This document shows positions 6,027 to 10,649 of a DNA stretch of 10,649 nt, piece by piece. Numbering within the stretch: the first letter of the stretch is position 1; the number at the start of each line of letters is the position of its first letter. Origin of the DNA: an uncultured Collinsella sp. (GTDB lineage Bacteria; Actinomycetota; Coriobacteriia; Coriobacteriales; Coriobacteriaceae); contig CATXXF010000058.1 in assembly GCA_958403395.1 (NCBI GenBank), forward strand, positions 1 to 10,649, given 5' to 3'. The translations under genes were made by a program, and so were the position numbers. The notes beneath the pieces were generated by a model. It was not told the DNA's origin. It ran no database searches and was given only the letters and a program-made list of their open reading frames with translations.

Positions 6027-8006
6027 TTAGTCAATTGCGTTGAGCGCGTCGATCTGCGCAAGCCACAGTCGCGAGCTGGCGTCACTCGGCATACGCCAAT
6101 CGCCGCGCGGGCTGAGCGTCACCGAGCCCACCTTGGGACCATCGGGCAGGCAGCTGCGCTTAAACTGCTGGGCGAAGAAGCGACGATAGAACGTACGCAG
6201 CCACATGTGGACGGTCTTGGCGTCGTAGACGCCCTCGAAGCTCTTGAGCGCCATGCGGTAGATCTTGCCCGGCTCAAAGCCAAAACGCAGCAGGTAGTAG
6301 AGGAAGTAGTCGTGCAGCTCGTACGGGCCCACCAAATCCTCGGTCTTCTGTGCAATCTCGCCATCGCCCGTGGGCGGCAGAAGCTCAGGGGACACCGGCG
6401 TATCGAGGATGTCGAGCAAGACCTCGGCAATACGCCCGCCAAAGACATCGGCGGCATAGCGCACCAAGTGACGCACAAGCGTCTTGGGCACGCTCGCGTT
6501 GACGGCGTACATGCTCATGTGGTCGCCGTTATAGGTAGCCCAGCCGAGCGCCAGCTCCGACAGGTCGCCCGTGCCGATGACAAAGCCGCCAGCCTGGTTG
6601 GCCAGATCCATCAGAATCTGCGTACGCTCGCGGGCCTGGCTGTTCTCGTAGGTCACGTCTTGGACAGCCGGATCATGCTCAATGTCCTTGAAGTGCTGCT
6701 CCACGGCCGCGTGGATCGAAACCTCGCGGAAGCTCACGCCCAGGTCGCGGGCGAGCGACTCGGCATTCGACTTGGTACGATGTGTCGTGCCAAAGCCGGG
6801 CATGGAAACCGCCGTGATACCCGTGCGCGGTAGCCCCAGCGCATCGAAGGCACGCACGGTCACAAGCAGTGCCAGCGTGGAGTCCAAGCCACCCGAAAGG
6901 CCGATGACCGCAGCCTTGGTGCCCGTGTGGGCAAGGCGAGTCTTGAGGCCAGCAGTCTGCAGATTGAGAATAGTCTCGCAGCGCTCGGCCAGATCACCGT
7001 GGTCGGCCGGCACAAAAGGCGCGCGAGGGAAAACGCGGTCGATATCGCAGGCATCGCGCAGAACAGGCTCTTTGGCCAGCACGCCCTCAAACGAAAACTC
7101 AACGGTCGTGGCCTCCGGCGCATCGTCCGCGCGCGTCCACGTCGTCGAGCGACGGCGCTCGGCAACCAGGCGGTCAAGATCGACATCGGCCACCGCCATA
7201 TCGCAGGTGAGGAGCTTCGTGGCGGCAAGCTTAGATCCGTTTTCATAGACGAGGTTCTCGCCCGCAAAGACCATATCGGTCGTAGACTCGCCCTCACTCG
7301 CGTCCGCATAGGCATAGGCGCAGTACAGGCGCGCGCTTTGGTTAGAGATAAGGCTGCGGCGGTAATCTGCCTTACCGATGATCTCGTCGGAAGCGGAGGG
7401 GTTGAGAATCACCGTGGCACCGGCAAGCGCCATCTCGGTCGAAGGGGGCGCCGGCACCCACAGGTCCTCACAGACCTCAACGCCCAGCACCAGGTCCTCG
7501 GCGCCCTCATCACAGCAACGGTAGACAAGCCCCGAACCCAGCGGGACCGGACCCTGACCGGCAAACTCGACCCACACGGGATCTGCGGGCGCCGGAGCAA
7601 ACCAGCGGCGCTCGTAGAACTCGCCATAGTTGGGCAGATACTTCTTGGCCGTGAGGCCCAAAAGCTCGCCCGCGCAGCACACGGCAGCGCAGTTGTAGAT
7701 ATTCTCGGCAACTGCAACGGGAAGACCGATGGTAAAGACAATCGGCAGCTCACGAGTCTCGTCGAGGATATGCACCAGAGCAGCCTCGCAGGCATGCAGC
7801 AGCGTGCGGTTATGGAACAGGTCGGCCGCGGTATAGCCGGTCAGATTAAGCTCGGGCAGCACCAGCGCGCGAACGCCGCGCTCGGTAGCCTCGCGAACAG
7901 CTGCCAGCGCAACCTCGGCATTGCCCTCGACATCGGCCACGCGAATCTGCGGTGAGGCCGCCGCCACACGCAAAAAGCCATCAGACTGAGAAAGGTGAAG
8001 ATTCAT
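6027..8006 (-). CDS. nadE: Glutamine-dependent NAD+ synthetase
   Basis: This catalyses the last step of NAD+ synthesis, amidating nicotinic acid adenine dinucleotide with ATP and ammonia released from glutamine. The 659 residues contain two domains. The N-terminal nitrilase-like glutaminase (about 1-290) has the triad Glu52 (LPELNLTGY), a Lys at 121/122 (KKYLPNYGEFYE) and Cys179 (GVEVCEDLW). The C-terminal synthetase (about 330-659) has the ATP PP-loop SGGLDST at 371-377, the HRTKSNAESLA helix and the GTGDLSELALGW segment. The length fits the large bacterial/mycobacterial NadE (about 680). ATG at 8006 is preceded by GGGAG with seven bases spacing. An ATG nine codons upstream at 8033 lacks such a site and gives an N-terminus not expected for the family. 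A strong terminator follows, so it is probably monocistronic. It is transcribed divergently from the Ser/Thr-rich membrane protein gene. Confidence 0.96.
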   Translation of the reverse strand: MNLHLSQSDGFLRVAAASPQIRVADVEGNAEVALAAVREATERGVRALVLPELNLTGYTAADLFHNRTLLHACEAALVHILDETRELPIVFTIGLPVAVAENIYNCAAVCCAGELLGLTAKKYLPNYGEFYERRWFAPAPADPVWVEFAGQGPVPLGSGLVYRCCDEGAEDLVLGVEVCEDLWVPAPPSTEMALAGATVILNPSASDEIIGKADYRRSLISNQSARLYCAYAYADASEGESTTDMVFAGENLVYENGSKLAATKLLTCDMAVADVDLDRLVAERRRSTTWTRADDAPEATTVEFSFEGVLAKEPVLRDACDIDRVFPRAPFVPADHGDLAERCETILNLQTAGLKTRLAHTGTKAAVIGLSGGLDSTLALLVTVRAFDALGLPRTGITAVSMPGFGTTHRTKSNAESLARDLGVSFREVSIHAAVEQHFKDIEHDPAVQDVTYENSQARERTQILMDLANQAGGFVIGTGDLSELALGWATYNGDHMSMYAVNASVPKTLVRHLVRYAADVFGGRIAEVLLDILDTPVSPELLPPTGDGEIAQKTEDLVGPYELHDYFLYYLLRFGFEPGKIYRMALKSFEGVYDAKTVHMWLRTFYRRFFAQQFKRSCLPDGPKVGSVTLSPRGDWRMPSDASSRLWLAQIDALNAID

Positions 8007-8054
8007 AAGAATGCTCCCGTGCGTAAACGCCATTCACAACAATTAGCAAGCCCT

Positions 8055-8060
8055 ATTGTA
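8055..8060 (-). promoter_or_regulatory. Candidate -10 box for nadE
   Basis: On the minus strand TACAAT (five of six matches) lies about 50 bases upstream of the nadE start. No clear -35 hexamer is seen 16-18 bases upstream; TTGAAC is too close. Nothing stronger is visible in the divergent region. Confidence 0.35.
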
Positions 8061-8087
8061 GTTCAACCGCCGGGTGTAACCGCACCC

Positions 8088-8100
8088 CACCAACTTGGTG
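8088..8100. promoter_or_regulatory. Short perfect palindrome in the nadE divergent region
   Basis: The sequence caccaacttggtg is two 6-base arms around one base. It lies about 80 bases upstream of nadE and 110 bases upstream of the opposing gene, a place suited to an operator. The rest of 8007-8209 holds the ribosome binding sites, the -10 candidate and two TTGATG hexamers (8106-8111, 8114-8119) that could be weak -35 elements for the plus strand. Function is not shown. Confidence 0.3.
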
Positions 8101-8209
8101 AGCTATTGATGAGTTGATGGTATCTGTTAAATGTCACGTACGATTCACATCTGGTGGGTACCCTGATGGCTACATGAGACGAAGCAGATTTACACCGGGA
8201 GGGCCCCGC

Positions 8210-9154
8210 ATGACAACCAAGTACACCGACGCGCCGCGCACGCGCGTCATGACACCGGCCGCGCTCAACAACGGCGTTCACGAAAACCATTCCATCGGAC
8301 AGACCATGGCCATCGCGCCCAAAAAGGGCCTGTTCGACGACATTTCCATTCCCCAGATTATCGCCGGCGCCGCAGCCGCCGCCACAAGCGTCGCGCTTGC
8401 CTCCAAGATCGGTATCGCTGGTTCAGTAATTGGTGCCGCCGTGAGCTCGGTCATCACCGTTGTGTCCTCACAGGTCTATCGCCACTTTATCTCTGCCAGC
8501 GCCAAAGCCCTCAAAGGTACGCACGCCGACGTCGACTACCCCGCCGGCGCCTATGAGCCCGTTGAGCCCAATGCCGAGGAGCACCTGGGCGGCGCCGCGA
8601 CTACGCAGGAGATGCGCCAGATTGCGGGGCGCGCGACCACGGCACGCGTCGCTCCCAACAGCCTGCGCGCCAAGGCGGCGGCAGAGCGCAGCCAGACGCA
8701 AAAGAAGGTCATCATCTTCTCGATCGCCATCGCCATCGTCGCGGTCATCGCCTGCACCAGTGCCATCCTTATCACCACCGCCGGTGAGGGTCTGGGCGAT
8801 CGTCCCGAGCCAATCCTTTCGTCGCGCACGACCGAGCACGATGCGGATAGCACTGGTCAATCGCAAAGCCAGCAGGACGACTCGCAGGGCACCTCCGCAT
8901 CCACCGACTCGTCCTCGAACACCCCTGATCAGTCGCAGAGCGCTGATTCCTCTGCGAACAGCGGCGGCACGCAATCCGGCACGACCGACTCAAGCCAAAC
9001 GACTGACGGCTCTCAACCGAGCACGGGTGACCAGACGAGCGACAATACATCGGGCACGAGTTCCACCGACAATAACAACACCGACAGCTCGAGCGGAACC
9101 GCGTCCGGCACAGCATCTGACAGCTCGAGCCAAGGCGCGGCATCGGGCAACTAA
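8210..9154 (+). CDS. Membrane protein with long Ser/Thr-rich extracytoplasmic tail, unknown function
   Basis: This encodes 314 residues. ATG at 8210 has GGGAGG seven bases upstream; the frame is open for 32 codons before it but without a comparable site. Residues ~47-90 form an Ala/Gly/Val-rich hydrophobic segment (IPQIIAGAAAAATS, then GSVIGAAVSSV) that may be a glycine-zipper-like membrane hairpin. Residues ~91-165 are polar with Ala- and Arg-rich stretches. A clear transmembrane helix spans ~167-190 (VIIFSIAIAIVAVIAC), preceded by two Lys and followed by Glu, which puts the C-terminus outside. Residues ~205-314 are almost only Ser, Thr, Gly, Asp, Gln, Asn and Ala, and are probably disordered. 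No signal peptide, LPxTG sortase motif or catalytic motif is visible. It may be an envelope-anchored spacer protein, perhaps glycosylated; this is inference. A terminator follows it. I do not recognise a named family. Confidence 0.75.
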   Translation: MTTKYTDAPRTRVMTPAALNNGVHENHSIGQTMAIAPKKGLFDDISIPQIIAGAAAAATSVALASKIGIAGSVIGAAVSSVITVVSSQVYRHFISASAKALKGTHADVDYPAGAYEPVEPNAEEHLGGAATTQEMRQIAGRATTARVAPNSLRAKAAAERSQTQKKVIIFSIAIAIVAVIACTSAILITTAGEGLGDRPEPILSSRTTEHDADSTGQSQSQQDDSQGTSASTDSSSNTPDQSQSADSSANSGGTQSGTTDSSQTTDGSQPSTGDQTSDNTSGTSSTDNNNTDSSSGTASGTASDSSSQGAASGN

Positions 9155-9189
9155 GCACGTTTGCCCCTCATAGATAACCGACCTGCATA

Positions 9190-9226
9190 ACGGGCGCGAA
9201 CCGGCAACGGTCGCGCCCGTTTGCCT
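9190..9226 (+). terminator. Rho-independent terminator after the Ser/Thr-rich membrane protein gene
   Basis: A 10-bp stem (9190-9199 with 9211-9220) continues past one bulged A into three more pairs closed by a GCAA loop (9204-9207). It is followed by a broken T tract (TTTGCCTT). It lies 35 bases after the stop codon at 9154. Confidence 0.7.
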
Positions 9227-9258
9227 TGGGCGACGAGATGGCAAGCCCCGCGCGATGG

Positions 9259-9264
9259 TAAGAT
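9259..9264 (+). promoter_or_regulatory. Weak candidate -10 box for the right-end gene
   Basis: TAAGAT (four of six matches) lies 28 bases upstream of the start at 9293, right after the preceding terminator, where a promoter is needed. No good -35 hexamer is visible. Confidence 0.3.
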
Positions 9265-9292
9265 GCTTTGGTGTGTAAAGAGGAGATTTGCC

Positions 9293-10594
9293 ATGAGCAA
9301 GACAATAGTTAAGCCCACGCTATCGCTGGGCAACCACATCTATCTGTATCGCCTGCTGCGCGACGCGATTGGGTGCGGTAAGCAAACGTTTATGACGCAG
9401 GTCGAGGAGGCACTCGCCGACGGCGACATGGCCGCTTATGACCTAGGCTTCGAGTCCACGCGCGAGCTGCTCGAGGAGCTCGACGACTGCATTAAGCTGA
9501 CTGTCTTTAAGGGCGGTCGCCTGTATGCCACCGTCATCGCCAACGAGACTTGGGATGCCGCCCTTGCCAAAGGCGAGGACAAGCCCAAAGCTGCCAAGGG
9601 CGCCAAGCAGTCCTACAAAAAGAAAAAGCGCGGCGAGAAGGACCTCAAGGCCGTGCGCCCCAAGCACGTTAAGCGTCCCGAGCCCGAAGCCACGGTTGAA
9701 GTCGTGCCGGAACCCGAGCCCGAGACAGAGATCGAAGTCGCTATTGAGGTAACAGCAGAAGCCGAAATCGCCGCCACGACCGATCCCAAAGTCATATCCG
9801 AGCAGGAAGCCACTGCGGAGCTCGACGAGGCTCCCAAGTCGACAACCGAAGAAGCCGCTGACCAGCCTGAGACGCCTGCGTTCCAAAACAGCGATGTCTT
9901 TGGCGACGAGGCTGAGGACGATCAGCCCGAAGAGCCCACAGAACAGGACGCTGCCGAGGCGGCATCGGAGCCCGAGGTACCGCAGCCTGCCATCTCGCTC
10001 ACGGTCGTCTATGACCCCGAGAACGCAAACGCCGGCATCACCACCATGGCATCCACGCCCATCGAGGCAAAGTCGAGCGTCGAGAACGAGAACGCGATGC
10101 AGGTTGAGGTTGAAACTGCAGCTGCAGACGTGCCCGTCACCGTGGAGCCCGCAGATTCCGCGATCAAGCCGAAAACGACGCCGGAGTCCGCACCCGTCAT
10201 CGAGTCCGTGACCACCTCTGCTTGCGACCATATTCCCGCACCGGCACCGGTTTCGGCACCCGCAGCGGCCCCAACCCCCGCACCTGCAGCGCCCGCCATC
10301 CCCAAGGACTTCCCCGTCGATTTCACAACCGAGGTCTTCTGCCCCGGCCCGCTTCTGCACCAGCTGTCGACCTATCTCCCCTACGGCGCCGACACCCTCG
10401 GCATCGTCGGCGAGTACTACTGGATCGCCCGCGAGGGCGGTACCATCGAGGCCGCGCGAAACCGCGCAAGCTTCCCCCTGCGCTACACGCAGGCCGGCGA
10501 GCGCCACGAAGTCACCGTGTGCATCCGCCGCAACACCACCGGCGGTCTCGGAGCCGCCTGGGCCATCGATAAAGTCGAAGAACCCGAGCAGTAA
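9293..10594 (+). CDS. Uncharacterised protein: possible LOTUS-like N-domain, acidic Pro-rich linker, C-terminal domain
   Basis: This encodes 433 residues. ATG at 9293 has AGGAG seven bases upstream; the frame is open 24 codons earlier, but those codons fall in the terminator and promoter region. Residues ~8-85 form a compact domain with pattern LYRLLRDAI, FMTQVEEAL, YDLGFESTRELLEELDD, then KLTVFKGGRLYATV. This resembles OST-HTH/LOTUS winged-helix domains (a GF-x-x-LLE-L core followed by a beta hairpin), which bind RNA in other proteins; the match is by eye and weak. Residues ~97-128 are rich in Lys and Arg (KKKKRGEK). Residues ~129-337 are a low-complexity linker rich in Glu, Pro, Ala, Thr and Val, ending in an Ala-Pro repeat. 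Residues ~338-433 look globular (FTTEVFCPGPLL, YLPYGADTLG, EYYWIAREGG, FPLRYTQAGERHEVTVCIRR). No signal peptide or membrane span is seen, so it is probably cytoplasmic. A strong terminator ends the unit four bases after the stop. Confidence 0.72.
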   Translation: MSKTIVKPTLSLGNHIYLYRLLRDAIGCGKQTFMTQVEEALADGDMAAYDLGFESTRELLEELDDCIKLTVFKGGRLYATVIANETWDAALAKGEDKPKAAKGAKQSYKKKKRGEKDLKAVRPKHVKRPEPEATVEVVPEPEPETEIEVAIEVTAEAEIAATTDPKVISEQEATAELDEAPKSTTEEAADQPETPAFQNSDVFGDEAEDDQPEEPTEQDAAEAASEPEVPQPAISLTVVYDPENANAGITTMASTPIEAKSSVENENAMQVEVETAAADVPVTVEPADSAIKPKTTPESAPVIESVTTSACDHIPAPAPVSAPAAAPTPAPAAPAIPKDFPVDFTTEVFCPGPLLHQLSTYLPYGADTLGIVGEYYWIAREGGTIEAARNRASFPLRYTQAGERHEVTVCIRRNTTGGLGAAWAIDKVEEPEQ

Positions 10595-10598
10595 CGAC

Positions 10599-10640
10599 AA
10601 ACGGCTCAAATCCAAATCAGGATTTGAGCCGTTTTTATTT
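10599..10640 (+). terminator. Rho-independent terminator of the right-end gene
   Basis: A perfect 15-bp stem (10599-10613 with 10620-10634) with a 6-base loop is followed by a T-rich tract. It begins four bases after the stop codon of the right-end gene. A few A precede the stem, so weak activity on the opposite strand is possible. Confidence 0.92.
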
Positions 10641-10649
10641 GTTGATGTT

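Noticed and set aside
6927..7955. A 342-residue plus-strand open frame opposite nadE
   Set aside because: nadE carries both complete domains and the triad and PP-loop motifs. The opposite frame has no recognisable domain.
8063..8290. A 75-residue minus-strand open frame upstream of nadE
   Set aside because: It overlaps the start of the plus-strand membrane protein gene and has no family-like sequence. I saw no reason to call it over the opposing gene with its strong ribosome binding site.
9443..10615. A 390-residue minus-strand open frame opposite the right-end gene
   Set aside because: It is Gly, Cys and Leu rich low-complexity sequence produced by reading the Glu/Pro/Ala linker in reverse. 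Its start lies inside the terminator.

Overview
The window looks like chromosomal DNA of a Coriobacteriia-type actinobacterium, probably Collinsella or a close relative. This rests on base composition near 60% GC in the core genes, actinobacterial codon use, purine-rich ribosome binding sites, and the pairing of an L-lactate dehydrogenase with a two-domain glutamine-dependent NAD+ synthetase. The genus is my inference; no rRNA or marker gene is present to prove it.

Layout, left to right. At 2-1132 (+) is the 3' part of an SPFH-domain gene with a C-terminal GYF_2-like domain; its start lies outside the window. It converges on a nucleoid-associated protein gene of the YejK/NdpA family (1189-2193, -), with one near-perfect hairpin between them serving both strands. 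Next, all on the minus strand, come an Mbeg1/DUF2974-type alpha/beta hydrolase (2305-3465), L-lactate dehydrogenase (3593-4543), a class I/II PLP aminotransferase (4745-5908) and glutamine-dependent NAD+ synthetase nadE (6027-8006). After a divergent intergenic region of about 200 bases, two plus-strand genes follow: a membrane protein with a long Ser/Thr-rich tail (8210-9154) and an unrecognised 433-residue protein with a possible LOTUS-like N-terminus, a long acidic proline-rich linker and a compact C-terminal domain (9293-10594).

How they fit together. The minus-strand genes do not look like one operon. Strong hairpins with T tracts sit after ldh and after nadE, another hairpin sits in the ldh leader, and each gene has its own ribosome binding site. 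The shared theme of the middle is redox and amino-acid metabolism: NadE makes NAD+, LDH recycles NADH, and the aminotransferase handles amino and keto acids. The outer genes are accessory or poorly characterised.

No clearly new multi-gene system is visible. The points most worth a second look are a pair of dispersed palindromic elements in the same orientation bracketing the Mbeg1-like hydrolase gene, the possible LOTUS-like protein at the right end, and terminator-like hairpins placed directly in front of the ribosome binding sites of the aminotransferase and ldh genes. No tRNA, rRNA, CRISPR array, insertion sequence or transposase gene is visible.
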